Shown here in pieces: positions 1-8,237 of a stretch of DNA of 28,084 bases (position 1 is its first letter; each line of letters starts with the position of its first letter). The notes below the pieces were generated by a model. It saw only the letters and a program-made list of their open reading frames with translations. It had not been told where the DNA came from and ran no database searches. The DNA is taken from NCBI GenBank assembly GCA_003151655.1, contig PLYB01000117.1, forward strand, positions 1 through 28,084. The letters run 5' to 3'. Made by a program: the position numbers and the translations under genes. This DNA is from Gallionellaceae bacterium (lineage in GTDB: Bacteria; Pseudomonadota; Gammaproteobacteria; Burkholderiales; Gallionellaceae).

Positions 1-120
1 CGGCTGATCGAGGGAACCCGATGGGCGGCAAACCGGGGGCGATTTCTTTGGGTTACTTTTCTTGGCAAGACAAGAATAGTGACTAGCTGTCGGGCTACCC
101 CCGACGATGTTGATTTTTAA
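1..120 (+). other. Open frame running in from the left edge, repeat-like
   Basis: Frame 1 is open from the window edge to a TAA at 118-120. The sequence has the flavour of a dispersed betaproteobacterial repeat often found at gene ends, with a short hairpin GTCGGG-CTACC-CCCGAC near 88-104. It could be the last codons of a gene outside the window or a non-coding repeat copy. Nothing in it identifies a function. Confidence 0.25.
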
Positions 121-143
121 AAAGGGCGTATGCCATACGCCCC
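112..143 (-). terminator. Intrinsic terminator of the cobS-cobC operon
   Basis: On the minus strand a near-perfect stem (GGGCGTATG / CATACGCCC, plus-strand 124-142) is followed directly by TTTTTAAAAA. It lies five bases past the cobC stop codon, where a rho-independent terminator is expected. A degenerate copy of the same hairpin occurs at 20843-20861 near the end of ppsA, so it is also a dispersed repeat. Confidence 0.7.
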
Positions 144-147
144 TACG

Positions 148-693
148 TTAATTTTCCCGGCAACGCCGCACGCCAATCACCGCTCCATAATCCATTTGCC
201 AATTTAGCGTATCAACCAGTGACACGCCTGCCATCACCGCCAGCATGGTTCGTATGCTCCCGCCGTGCGACACCAGCGCAATATGCTGCTGCGGCAGTCG
301 CGCCAGATCGTGCAAAAAAGTCTGCACACGCTGCATCACCTGTTGCGCCGATTCACCACCATCAGGAGCATAACCCATCACGTCTGCCGCCCATGTGTCG
401 ATTTCACTACGCGCGATGTCGTTCCACGCTTTACCTTCCCATGCTCCGAAATGTTTTTCCATCAGACGTGCATCGCTGTGCAGTTCGCAGTGTTGAGCTT
501 GCGCCACATATTCGGCCAAACGGCGGGTACGCAACAGGGGGGAGGTGATGACGAGTTGCAACGGGGGAAGCCAGCGCAGGACATCGCTCGCTTCCTCCGC
601 AAAGCTATCGGCCACGTCGAGGTCGAGTTGTCCGTAGCAGATGCCGGGGGCGATGTCGGGTGTGGTGTGGCGGATTAGGTACAGGGTTTGCAT
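148..693 (-). CDS. cobC: Alpha-ribazole phosphatase (histidine phosphatase family)
   Basis: A protein of 181 residues that should remove the 5'-phosphate of alpha-ribazole phosphate (or of adenosylcobalamin 5'-phosphate) late in cobalamin nucleotide-loop assembly in the cytoplasm. The N-terminus carries the phosphoglycerate-mutase-type phosphohistidine motif LIRHTTPD (His 9), and a second catalytic histidine sits in ALVSHGGSIRTML near the C-terminus. Length is close to the family norm of about 200. I start it at the ATG at 693, although the same frame stays open far upstream, because that upstream part is only the shadow of cobS. Its ATG shares one base with the cobS TGA, which implies translational coupling in a two-gene operon. 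A general phosphoglycerate-mutase-like phosphatase is the alternative, but the cobS partner argues strongly for cobC. Confidence 0.88.
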   Translation of the reverse strand: MQTLYLIRHTTPDIAPGICYGQLDLDVADSFAEEASDVLRWLPPLQLVITSPLLRTRRLAEYVAQAQHCELHSDARLMEKHFGAWEGKAWNDIARSEIDTWAADVMGYAPDGGESAQQVMQRVQTFLHDLARLPQQHIALVSHGGSIRTMLAVMAGVSLVDTLNWQMDYGAVIGVRRCREN

Positions 694-1472
694 CAGAGCG
701 CTGCCAGCAAGCCCAGATAAAATGCTAGTTCGCTGAGTTGTTGCACTGCACCCAGACAATCGCCGGTGTAGCCGCCCAGCCGTTTCTTCAATCTCCATGC
801 GAGGTAGCTGCGCATCAGCAACGCAGCAGCGACAGCGGCGAAGATGGCTACAACATGTACACCCGCAGCAAACAATATGCCGACTGCGGCGATGCCGGTT
901 AGCAGGGCGATGGCGAAGCTGGTAGCACTGATTTGTTGCGCGGCTGGTTTGGCGCGTGCGCTGTCGTCTTCGCGGATGTAGCGTTGGGTGAGCATGATGC
1001 TGGCGGCCATTAGTCGGCTTACGCTGTGCGCGGCGATGAGTGCGGCGGCAAGCAGCGGCAAAGCGTGCTTGTCGCCCAGCGCCAGCAATGCCTGATATTT
1101 CAGCAGCAGCACCAGCACGAGGGCGATTACGCCGTAAGCGCCGACGCGCGAGTCTTTCATGATCGCCAGCGTTTTTTCCAGCGTGTGGCCGCCGCCCATG
1201 CCGTCGGCAAAGTCGCTCAGGCCGTCTTCGTGGAAGGCTCCGGTGATGAGAATGCTGGCTGCCATGCTCAGCCCCACCGCCAGCGATAGTGGCAGTACTT
1301 GTGCGCCCAGCCATAGCATGACGGCGCTCAGTGCGCCGACGCAGATGCCGACCAGCGGGAAGTAGCGTGCGGCCTGTTCGAGTTGTTGTGCGGAATGCCC
1401 AACCCACGCGGGCACGGGGATGCGCGTGAAAAATTGGATGGCGGTGAGAAACAAACGCAGCTCTTGCAACAT
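693..1472 (-). CDS. cobS: Adenosylcobinamide-GDP ribazoletransferase (cobalamin synthase)
   Basis: An integral membrane enzyme of 259 residues joining adenosylcobinamide-GDP and alpha-ribazole (phosphate) to make adenosylcobalamin (phosphate). The family signature is clear: FFTRIPVP near the start, the acidic FHEDGLSDFADGMGGG segment at about residues 80-95, and KDSRVGAYG just after. Several hydrophobic helices follow. E. coli CobS is 247 residues, so length fits. I prefer the ATG at 1472 (MLQELRLF) to the in-frame start at 1520, whose extra 16 residues have no family support. No strong Shine-Dalgarno is visible. It is the first gene of a cobS-cobC pair. I found no cobalamin riboswitch B12-box in the upstream gap. 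Confidence 0.92.
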   Translation of the reverse strand: MLQELRLFLTAIQFFTRIPVPAWVGHSAQQLEQAARYFPLVGICVGALSAVMLWLGAQVLPLSLAVGLSMAASILITGAFHEDGLSDFADGMGGGHTLEKTLAIMKDSRVGAYGVIALVLVLLLKYQALLALGDKHALPLLAAALIAAHSVSRLMAASIMLTQRYIREDDSARAKPAAQQISATSFAIALLTGIAAVGILFAAGVHVVAIFAAVAAALLMRSYLAWRLKKRLGGYTGDCLGAVQQLSELAFYLGLLAAL

Positions 1473-1857
1473 GATAGGCGTGGAAAAATGAAAGCGCGGG
1501 CAGACTAGCAGTGAGCGCACGGTCTGTCCAGTTGTGCTAGATTGTCCTTCGGATTCTTCTTTTGAACATACGAAGTATTTCGCGAAAGAGCATGCAACAA
1601 CGACCTTCGCGGGCGAATCGACTTTTATGCGCAGTCCTTTTCTGTTAAAGTCTGCGCATTATTTCGATGCGCGGGAATGCACAGGGAATCGTATGAAATT
1701 ATTTGAAAGTCGCTCTTGGTTGATTGCCGCCCACATGATTTATCTTCTTCTGAAAGGCAAGGCTCACAGCGGTTCTCATGTTGCCTGAATGCCTATCTAT
1801 CTTGCTCTATGCTGCATCCAGCATTAATTTCGCCTTAATAAGGCATCCGTTATAACT
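1473..1857. other. Divergent intergenic region between cobS and msbA
   Basis: 385 bases without a convincing gene. An 84-codon frame (1534-1788) has no recognisable domain or start signal and I leave it out. A short palindrome GCGCAT/ATGCGC (1654-1672) has no T-run. The region should hold the promoters of both flanking genes. TTGCTC at 1802 with TAATTT 17 bases later is a weak candidate for msbA, and a TATAAC abuts the msbA ATG. Confidence 0.4.
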
Positions 1858-3615
1858 ATGAACAGTCTCCAACTGTATACTCGGTTGCTTGGCTACGTTA
1901 AACCGTACTGGCAGGCTTTTGCTGTGTCCATTTTGGGTATGGCGGTAGCGGCGGCTACCGAACCCCTATTGCCGGCGATGCTAAAGCCATTTCTGGACGG
2001 CACTTTTGTCCATAAAGATGACGTAGTGATGCGCTGGGCACCGGGGATCATTTTGGCAATTTTCTTTGTGCGCGGTGTGGCCGGCTTCTTTGGTTCGTAC
2101 GCTATTTATTGGGTGGGCAACAAGTTGGTAATGGACTTGCGTGCCGAGATGTTCAGTAAATTATTATCTTTGCCCACACGTTATTTTGATGATCATGCGA
2201 CGGGCACGCTGATCTCGAAGCTTACCTACGATGTCACCAACGTGACCGCAGCGGCTACCAGTGTGGTGACAGTCACGATACGTGACTCCATCATCATAGC
2301 TGGATTGTTGGGCTGGCTATTCTATTTGGACTGGAAACTGACGCTGATTTCATTAATCGTTACGCCCATCGTGGCGCTGGTTATTTACATCATCAACCGG
2401 CGCTTGCGCACCTCCAGTCGCGACATGCAGAACTCGATGGGGAGCATCACGCAAGTGATCGAAGAAAGTGTCACCGCGCACAAAGTGGTCAAACTATTCG
2501 GCGGACAGCGTTATGAGCAAGACCGCTTCCATAAGGAAATTAACTGGGTGCGCAGGCACATCATGAAACTGGCTGTTGCGGCATTGGCCAATGTGCCGAT
2601 CGTGCAAATGGTGGCGGCAATAGCGTTGTCGCTCATTATTTACCTGGCGATGGGTCGCGCACAAAGCGATACCTCTACGGTGGGGGGGTTTCTCTCCTTT
2701 GTCACGGCCATGCTGATGCTTACCGCGCCTTTGAAACGTATTACCAGTATCAACGAATATATGCAGCGCGGATTGGCGGCATCGGAAAGTATTTTCGAAT
2801 TGATTGATACGCCGAGTGAGAGCGATACCGGTACTCAGGAAATTTCGCGCGTCGAGGGCAATCTGGCTTTCGAGCATGTGAGTCTTTCCTACCGGGCGGA
2901 CGAGCGCATGGCTTTGCATGACATTTGCCTCGATATTCCTGCCGGACAATCCGTTGCGCTGGTCGGCGCTTCCGGCAGCGGCAAGAGCACGATGGCAAAT
3001 CTGGTGCCGCGTTTTTATCTGCCGACTAGCGGGCGCATTACTTTGGACGGACATGATCTGGCCGATCTCACTTTGGCTAGCCTGCGCGCCAACATCGCGT
3101 TGGTGAGCCAGGAGGTAGTGTTGTTCAACGACACCATCGCTGCCAATATCTGCTACGGGCAAATGCGCGAAGTGCCGGAAGAAGAAATAATCGCCGCCGC
3201 GCAGGCCGCACACGCGATGGAATTTATCCGCGAAATGCCGGAGGGGATGAATACGCTGGTGGGCGAAAAAGGCGTGCGTTTATCGGGAGGCCAGCGGCAA
3301 CGTATAGCGATAGCCCGCGCCATCCTCAAAAATGCCCCGGTGCTGATTCTGGATGAAGCAACTTCAGCCTTGGATAGTGAATCCGAGCGGTACGTACAAG
3401 CCGCACTGGAAACCCTGATGCAAGGGCGCACCACCCTGGTCATCGCGCATCGACTTTCCACTATTGAAAAAGCGGATCGCATCGTCGTGCTGCAAAAAGG
3501 CCAGATTGCCGAGATGGGTACGCATCGTGAGCTATTGGAAAAAAATGGCGTGTATGCGCAATTGCATCGCATTCAGTTCGAATGGCATGACGCGGAGAGA
3601 GAAAAATTATCCTGA
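1858..3615 (+). CDS. msbA: Lipid A export ABC transporter, ATP-binding/permease MsbA
   Basis: A 585-residue half-transporter that works as an inner-membrane homodimer and flips lipid A-core across the membrane using ATP. The N-terminal half has six hydrophobic helices. The C-terminal ABC domain has Walker A GASGSGKST (370-378, Lys 376), the signature LSGGQRQR (475-482), Walker B VLILDEATSALD (Asp 499, Glu 500) and the switch histidine in IAHRLST. Length and the one-chain fusion of membrane and ATPase domains match MsbA (E. coli 582). It stands alone upstream of a peroxiredoxin that has its own promoter. No lpxK or waaA neighbour is present. A different exporter of the ABCB type is possible, but the N-terminal EPLLPAMLKPFLDGTF segment is MsbA-like. 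Confidence 0.9.
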   Translation: MNSLQLYTRLLGYVKPYWQAFAVSILGMAVAAATEPLLPAMLKPFLDGTFVHKDDVVMRWAPGIILAIFFVRGVAGFFGSYAIYWVGNKLVMDLRAEMFSKLLSLPTRYFDDHATGTLISKLTYDVTNVTAAATSVVTVTIRDSIIIAGLLGWLFYLDWKLTLISLIVTPIVALVIYIINRRLRTSSRDMQNSMGSITQVIEESVTAHKVVKLFGGQRYEQDRFHKEINWVRRHIMKLAVAALANVPIVQMVAAIALSLIIYLAMGRAQSDTSTVGGFLSFVTAMLMLTAPLKRITSINEYMQRGLAASESIFELIDTPSESDTGTQEISRVEGNLAFEHVSLSYRADERMALHDICLDIPAGQSVALVGASGSGKSTMANLVPRFYLPTSGRITLDGHDLADLTLASLRANIALVSQEVVLFNDTIAANICYGQMREVPEEEIIAAAQAAHAMEFIREMPEGMNTLVGEKGVRLSGGQRQRIAIARAILKNAPVLILDEATSALDSESERYVQAALETLMQGRTTLVIAHRLSTIEKADRIVVLQKGQIAEMGTHRELLEKNGVYAQLHRIQFEWHDAEREKLS

Positions 3616-3622
3616 AATTGAG

Positions 3623-3651
3623 TTGACAGTCTCGCTTTGGCTGGTTAAATT
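3623..3651 (+). promoter_or_regulatory. Sigma-70 promoter of the peroxiredoxin gene
   Basis: A perfect -35 TTGACA (3623-3628) is followed after exactly 17 bases by TAAATT (3646-3651). It begins just past the msbA stop and lies about 50 bases before the peroxiredoxin ATG. This makes the peroxiredoxin an independently transcribed, probably strongly expressed gene. Confidence 0.7.
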
Positions 3652-3702
3652 CAATCCCTAGCAATTCAGTCAACCAAATTTCAACCCCCAAGGAGATAAA
3701 TT

Positions 3703-4302
3703 ATGGCAGTTCTAGTCGGTAAAGCAGCCCCGGATTTCACCGCGAATGCAGTGTTGGGCAATAACGAAATTAGCAACATCACCTTTTCCAAAGTCACTGA
3801 GGGAAAGTACGCCGTGGTGTTCTTCTACCCGCTCGATTTTACTTTCGTGTGTCCGTCCGAGTTGATCGCATTCGATCATCGTCTGGATGAGTTCAAGAAG
3901 CGTAATGTCGAAGTGCTCGGCGTTTCTATCGATTCCCAATTCAGCCACTTGGCCTGGAAAAATACGCCAATCGAAAAAGGCGGTATTGGTAACGTGGGCT
4001 ACACTTTGGTAGCAGACGTGAAGCATGAAATCTGTAAGGCATATGACGTTGAAGCCGGTGGTGGTGTGGCATACCGTGGTTCGTTCCTGATTGACCGTGC
4101 CGGTATAGTGCAACATCAAGTGGTGAATAATCTGCCGCTGGGGCGCAACATCGACGAAATGCTGCGTATGGTCGATGCGTTGCAATTTACCGAAGAGCAC
4201 GGCGAAGTTTGTCCTGCCGGTTGGAACAAAGGCAAAGCCGGCATGAAGGCATCAACCGAAGGTGTAGCGAAGTACTTGGCTTCACACTCCAAGGAGCTGT
4301 AA
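3703..4302 (+). CDS. Typical 2-Cys peroxiredoxin (AhpC/Prx1 family)
   Basis: A 199-residue cytoplasmic thiol peroxidase reducing H2O2, organic hydroperoxides and peroxynitrite. The peroxidatic cysteine is in FTFVCPSE (Cys 50) and the resolving cysteine in EVCPAGW (Cys 170), the arrangement of typical 2-Cys enzymes. A GGIG motif (93-96) and a C-terminal tail ending YLASHSKEL resemble the GGLG/YF elements of enzymes prone to over-oxidation, although the YF pair itself is not intact. The start is fixed by the strong Shine-Dalgarno AAGGAG at 3690-3695. It has its own TTGACA promoter and a downstream terminator, so it is monocistronic. No ahpF or thioredoxin reductase adjoins it, so its reductant cannot be read from context. 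Confidence 0.92.
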   Translation: MAVLVGKAAPDFTANAVLGNNEISNITFSKVTEGKYAVVFFYPLDFTFVCPSELIAFDHRLDEFKKRNVEVLGVSIDSQFSHLAWKNTPIEKGGIGNVGYTLVADVKHEICKAYDVEAGGGVAYRGSFLIDRAGIVQHQVVNNLPLGRNIDEMLRMVDALQFTEEHGEVCPAGWNKGKAGMKASTEGVAKYLASHSKEL

Positions 4303-4323
4303 GCAAATATTTTTTGCAGCGAG

Positions 4324-4349
4324 AAAAAGGCTCCTGTTGGAGCCTTTTT
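4324..4349 (+). terminator. Intrinsic terminator after the peroxiredoxin gene
   Basis: AAAAAGGCTCC, a TGTT loop, then GGAGCCTTTTT. The stem is perfect and flanked by A- and T-runs, beginning 21 bases after the stop codon. Confidence 0.88.
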
Positions 4350-4407
4350 CATTGGCGATGATTTCAGTTTGCAACATGGCAACGCCTTTTTGCAATATCC
4401 TTATAAG

Positions 4408-5436
4408 ATGGGTTCTCTCCGACAAAAACATGATGCTCTGATTTTTAGCTGCCTGCGCAACTTGGCATTGGGCGGCATCTTGCTATTTCCATTGGCATCG
4501 CTAGCGGAAGATGCGACTAAAGACTTACCGCCCAAACCCAGTCTTATCGACTTGCAGCGAGATTATGTGTCGGATAAATTCCTTGATCTTTCCCGCGGGA
4601 TTGATAGCTTTTTTGGCACTGAGCGCAACTTTCAAGAGACTGACAAAAGCGTACTTCAACTCGACGCAGCACAAATGATGGGGCGGAACGGCAGCCCAGT
4701 CATTGCACTAACGTTTAAAGCCAAGTTTGATTTGCCGAATGCGCAGAAACGCTTCCATCTTTTGTTGGAAAGCAATCCGGATCAAACTCAAAATCTGCCG
4801 GGAGCAACATTGGCGCAGCAGCCGCTACCGCTACAACAAGCGAGCCTATTTAAAGAGGCATCTACACCCGATAGTTACGGGGCGGCTTTACGTTTTGAAA
4901 ATAGTGATAACAGTCATTGGCACTTCAGTGTAGATGGGGGAATGAAGGCAGACGGAGGCGTTAGTCTTCTTGATATTTCGATACATCCGTTTGCGCGCTC
5001 AAGTGCAATTTTTATTACGCCTCTGGATTGGGGGCAACTGAAATTGACTGAATCGCTATATAGCTTCAATACAACAGGGCCGGGCGAGAATACTCTGCTC
5101 GAACTGGACCACTATTACACCGATAAGATTCTTTTTCGTTCCACGAGTAGCGCAACCTTTCTATACGACAAGGAATATTTCGATCTGCATCAGGATTTTT
5201 CTTTTTTTCAAACGCTGGACCAACAGACATCCTTGCTTTATCAATTAAGCGCGAACGGGGTAAGTCGTCCCTCGGCAGAAGTGTCGGAATATGTGGCCCT
5301 GATGTTGTATCGCCGACGCGTGCATCAAGACTGGGTATTCCTCGAATTAAGTCCGCAGTTGCATTATCCGAAAGCCACTAATTTCTTATTGGATGCCCAA
5401 TTTATCGTGCGTTTGGAATTCATGTTTGCAAAGTAA
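4408..5436 (+). CDS. Exported protein of unknown function, paralog 1
   Basis: I do not recognise a named family. The protein has a Sec signal peptide (hydrophobic stretch NLALGGILLFPLASLA, likely cleaved before EDATK). A mature region of about 300 residues follows, rich in alternating polar and aromatic segments that suggest an outer-membrane or periplasmic beta-structure. The C-terminus ends FMFAK rather than in a terminal aromatic. It is clearly paralogous to the next gene: more than half the residues match, with shared blocks such as LESNPDQTQNLPGATL, LTESL.FNTTG and SRPSAE.SEYVAL.LYRRR. The start is uncertain. The ATG at 4369 sits just after a terminator, the ATG at 4408 gives a more normal signal peptide, and the paralog's start aligns with a CTG at 4438. 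No Shine-Dalgarno decides it. Confidence 0.75.
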   Translation: MGSLRQKHDALIFSCLRNLALGGILLFPLASLAEDATKDLPPKPSLIDLQRDYVSDKFLDLSRGIDSFFGTERNFQETDKSVLQLDAAQMMGRNGSPVIALTFKAKFDLPNAQKRFHLLLESNPDQTQNLPGATLAQQPLPLQQASLFKEASTPDSYGAALRFENSDNSHWHFSVDGGMKADGGVSLLDISIHPFARSSAIFITPLDWGQLKLTESLYSFNTTGPGENTLLELDHYYTDKILFRSTSSATFLYDKEYFDLHQDFSFFQTLDQQTSLLYQLSANGVSRPSAEVSEYVALMLYRRRVHQDWVFLELSPQLHYPKATNFLLDAQFIVRLEFMFAK

Positions 5437-5476
5437 TAGACCGTATTCGGACGAGTGCATTTCTTCGCTAAGTATT

Positions 5477-5492
5477 TAACTTGCTTTACAAT
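5477..5492 (+). promoter_or_regulatory. Shared promoter-like box before paralog 2
   Basis: TAACTTGCTTTACAAT differs by one base from TAACTTGATTTACAAT at 6571-6586 upstream of the symporter gene. It contains TACAAT, a plausible -10. It ends 36 bases before the paralog 2 ATG. The -35 match is weak. Confidence 0.4.
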
Positions 5493-5528
5493 CACCCATT
5501 GCCCACATTCTTCGGACGAATAGTTGTC

Positions 5529-6533
5529 ATGATTTTTAAATGCCCGCGCAACCTGGTATTGGCGAGCGCATTGCTTTTCCCGTTGACATCGTTTGCGGAA
5601 GAGCCGCCCGAAGACTTGCCTCCGAAACCCGGTTTTTTAGATTTTCAGCGCGATTATGTATCGGATAAGTTCGTTGGTTTCGCCAACACTATTGATAGCT
5701 TTTTCGGCGATGATCGCAGCTTTCAAGAAACGAATAACAGTGTACTTCAAGTGGATGCTACGCGAGTGATACAGCAGAACAATATTCCAACTATTGGACT
5801 TACCTATAAAGCCAAATTGCATTTGCCAAATGCGCAGAAACGTCTGCACCTGATTTTGGAAAGCAATCCTGATCAAACGCAAAATTTGCCAGGCGCAACA
5901 CTGGGGCAACAGCTACAGCAACAACAATCGTCTATACCTTCCGTGTTTAAAGAGGTCTCCACGCCTAATAGTTATGGCGCAGCTTTACGTTTCCAAAACA
6001 AAGAAGGGAGTCCTTTTCAATTAAGTGCGGATGGAGGGCTTAAGGCAGATAACGGTCAGGAGTTTTATACCTACTCGATACATCCGTTTGCACGCTCAAG
6101 TGCAAGCTATGTCCTGCCACTGGGGGCGGTACAGATGAAATTGACTGAATCGCTATTTTGGTTCAACACCACCGGGGCGGGCGAGAGTAGCTTGCTCGAT
6201 TTGGATCAGCACCTCACCGATAAGGTTCTTTTTCGTTCATCCAGTGGGGCGACCTTTTTTAACGACAATCAGGATTTCAGTCTGCATCAGGATTTCTCAA
6301 TTTTCCGCACAGTGAATCAACAGGCATCTTTGCTTTATCAGGTGTCCGCCAACGGTATAAGCCGCCCTTCGGCAGAAATTTCGGAATATGTGGCATTGGT
6401 GTTGTACCGGAGGCGAATACATCGCGATTGGGTATTCCTCGAAGTCAACCCTCAGTTGCACTATCCGAAAGCCAATAATTTTCAATTAAATGCACAATTT
6501 ATTGTGCGTTTGCAATTCATGTTTTCAAAATAG
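5529..6533 (+). CDS. Exported protein of unknown function, paralog 2
   Basis: A 334-residue protein with a Sec signal peptide (MIFKCPRNLVLASALLFP, then LTSFA before EEPPED). It resembles the preceding gene along its whole length, with the greatest conservation in the last third (SEYVALVLYRRR, WVFLEVNPQLHYPKA.NF, QFIVRLQFMF). The repeated alternating pattern and the Arg/aromatic-rich C-terminus suggest an envelope beta-structure, but I cannot place it in a family. I chose the ATG at 5529 because it gives a compact signal peptide; the longer in-frame start at 5481 overlaps the promoter-like box. The tandem arrangement points to local duplication. Function is unknown. Confidence 0.82.
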   Translation: MIFKCPRNLVLASALLFPLTSFAEEPPEDLPPKPGFLDFQRDYVSDKFVGFANTIDSFFGDDRSFQETNNSVLQVDATRVIQQNNIPTIGLTYKAKLHLPNAQKRLHLILESNPDQTQNLPGATLGQQLQQQQSSIPSVFKEVSTPNSYGAALRFQNKEGSPFQLSADGGLKADNGQEFYTYSIHPFARSSASYVLPLGAVQMKLTESLFWFNTTGAGESSLLDLDQHLTDKVLFRSSSGATFFNDNQDFSLHQDFSIFRTVNQQASLLYQVSANGISRPSAEISEYVALVLYRRRIHRDWVFLEVNPQLHYPKANNFQLNAQFIVRLQFMFSK

Positions 6534-6570
6534 TGCATTTTCGGCTATACCGGGCTTGCATTACTTTGCT

Positions 6571-6586
6571 TAACTTGATTTACAAT
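6571..6586 (+). promoter_or_regulatory. Shared promoter-like box before the symporter gene
   Basis: TAACTTGATTTACAAT is the second copy (15 of 16 bases identical) of the box before paralog 2. It lies 31 bases before the next start codon. It may be a duplicated promoter that puts the symporter under the same control as paralog 2. Confidence 0.4.
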
Positions 6587-6617
6587 TATGTGACATTTTT
6601 TCAGGCGAGTCGCTACC

Positions 6618-8051
6618 ATGTTGATCTGGTTTATCGTGATCTATCTGTTGTTCTCTGTGGCAATCGGTTTGTACGCATCCACGCGGGTGCATAACGCCAA
6701 AGACTTCGCCGTGGCGGGGCGGCATTTGCCCTTGCCGATGGTGACGGCGACCGTGTTTGCTACCTGGTTCGGTGCAGAAACGGTGCTGGGTATTTCCGCC
6801 ACGTTTGTGAAAGACGGCTTGCATGGCGTGGTGGCCGATCCTTTCGGTGCCAGCTTATGTTTGATTCTGGCCGGATTGTTTTTCGCCAACAAATTGTACC
6901 GCATGAATCTGCTTACCATTGGCGATTACTACCGGACTCGCTACGGTCGCGCGGTCGAGCTGATCACCAGTATCTGTATCGTGATCTCTTATCTGGGCTG
7001 GGTCTCGGCGCAGATCATGGCGCTGGGGCTGGTCTTCAACGTGGTTACGGGCGGCGAAGTCAGTCGTGAAACGGGCATGATGATCGGTGCTGCTATCGTG
7101 TTGACCTACACCATGTTCGGAGGCATGTGGTCGGTGGCCTTGTTGGACATCGTGCAAATGACGGTCATCATGGCCGGGATGTTGTTCATCGGCTACCTCA
7201 TCAGCGATCAAACGGGTGGCGTGGCCGCGGTGGTGGCGCATGCACAGGCAGCGGGCAAGCTGGATTTTTTTCCGCATGGCGATTACACGCAGTGGGTGCC
7301 GTTCATCGGCGCGTGGCTTACCATGATGCTGGGTTCGATTCCGCAGCAGGATGTGTTCCAGCGCATCACTTCTGCCAAAACCGAAAAAATAGCCGTGCAA
7401 GGCTCGGTGTTGGGCGGCTCGCTGTATTTTGTGTTCGCTTTCGTGCCGATGTTTCTGGCCTACTCGGCTACCATGATCGACCCGCAAGTGTTCAGCAGCC
7501 TGCTGGATTCTGACCCGCAACTTATCTTGCCGACCTTGATTTTGAAGCACACGCCGGTATTCGCGCAGGTGATCTTTTTTGGTGCGCTACTGTCGGCGAT
7601 TATGAGTTGCTCCTCCGCTACTTTACTGGCTCCTTCCGTCACCTTCACCGAAAATATATTGAAGCATTTTCTGGTGAAACACATGACGGATCACCAGTTC
7701 TTGCGCGCGATGCGTATCGTGCTGGTGTGTTTTGGTTTGCTGGTTCTGTTCGTGGCGCTGCATGCTGAAGTGAGCATCTTCAAAATGGTGGAGAATGCCT
7801 ACAAGATTACCTTGGTCGCGGCATTTGTGCCGCTGGCATTCGGACTGTATTGGAAGCGTGCCAACAATCAGGGCGCGCTGGTTGCCATCGTCATGGGCTT
7901 GACCACCTGGATTCTGCTCGAAGTGTTAAATGCCGACAGCATCTGGCCGCCGCAATTGGTCGGATTGCTAATGAGTATGACCGGAATGATCGTGGGTTCG
8001 CTATTGCCAAACTATCTGCCGCGCAGGCACCAGACTCATCATGTCGAATAA
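6618..8051 (+). CDS. Sodium:solute symporter family (SSS) protein
   Basis: A 477-residue integral membrane protein with about 12-13 hydrophobic helices, the size and helix pattern of the SSS family (TC 2.A.21), which couples Na+ entry to uptake of amino acids, sugars, vitamins or organic acids. Supporting segments are the unwound-helix region TVFATWFGAETVLGISA near residues 44-60, LLTIGDYYRTRYGR, YTMFGGMWSVALLDIVQM and the late LLSAIMSCSSATLLAPS, where the Na2-site Ser/Thr residues normally lie. The substrate cannot be told from sequence. The C-terminus is short and polar and carries no signalling domain, so this is not a CbrA-type sensor fusion. It has a promoter-like box upstream, and a Pho-box begins two bases after its stop. 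Confidence 0.85.
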   Translation: MLIWFIVIYLLFSVAIGLYASTRVHNAKDFAVAGRHLPLPMVTATVFATWFGAETVLGISATFVKDGLHGVVADPFGASLCLILAGLFFANKLYRMNLLTIGDYYRTRYGRAVELITSICIVISYLGWVSAQIMALGLVFNVVTGGEVSRETGMMIGAAIVLTYTMFGGMWSVALLDIVQMTVIMAGMLFIGYLISDQTGGVAAVVAHAQAAGKLDFFPHGDYTQWVPFIGAWLTMMLGSIPQQDVFQRITSAKTEKIAVQGSVLGGSLYFVFAFVPMFLAYSATMIDPQVFSSLLDSDPQLILPTLILKHTPVFAQVIFFGALLSAIMSCSSATLLAPSVTFTENILKHFLVKHMTDHQFLRAMRIVLVCFGLLVLFVALHAEVSIFKMVENAYKITLVAAFVPLAFGLYWKRANNQGALVAIVMGLTTWILLEVLNADSIWPPQLVGLLMSMTGMIVGSLLPNYLPRRHQTHHVE

Positions 8052-8052
8052 G

Positions 8053-8070
8053 TTGTCATCTTGTTGTCAC
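8053..8070 (+). promoter_or_regulatory. Pho-box-like PhoB binding site upstream of phoB
   Basis: TTGTCAT-CTTG-TTGTCAC is two direct 7-base repeats with 11-base periodicity. This matches the E. coli Pho box (two CTGTCAT-type repeats 11 bases apart), with one mismatch in the first repeat and one or two in the second, depending on how the variable last base is scored. It lies about 170 bases before the phoB ATG, so autoregulation is plausible. The long distance leaves room for a leader. Confidence 0.6.
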
Positions 8071-8237
8071 AATTCTTCCATAACATTGCAACCTGTGTGA
8101 AATATTATTTGACGTGAGGCTCGCGCAACGAGACCTGCTTCCATCTCTTTCCGGGGATGGGCGGGGAGCGGGAAACGGGCATCGCGAGTTTCATCATATG
8201 AGGGTGGCATATTGCCATGCCCGTTCGGGAGATATAG

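Noticed and set aside
694..1407. Long N-terminal extension of the cobC frame
   Set aside because: It is the antisense-free shadow of cobS in another frame, Arg/His-rich and without family resemblance; the cobC start at 693 overlaps the cobS stop.
1534..1788. 84-codon open frame before msbA
   Set aside because: No domain, no ribosome site and mixed composition; it lies in a divergent promoter region.
1473..1857. Cobalamin riboswitch before cobS
   Set aside because: No B12-box-like sequence or matching helices could be found on the minus strand.
2494..3213. 239-codon minus-strand frame inside msbA
   Set aside because: Reverse shadow of a fully supported gene, His/Gln-rich with no domain.
6855..7550. 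231-codon minus-strand frame inside the symporter gene
   Set aside because: Antisense shadow, His/Arg/Gln-rich, no recognisable domain or start signal.
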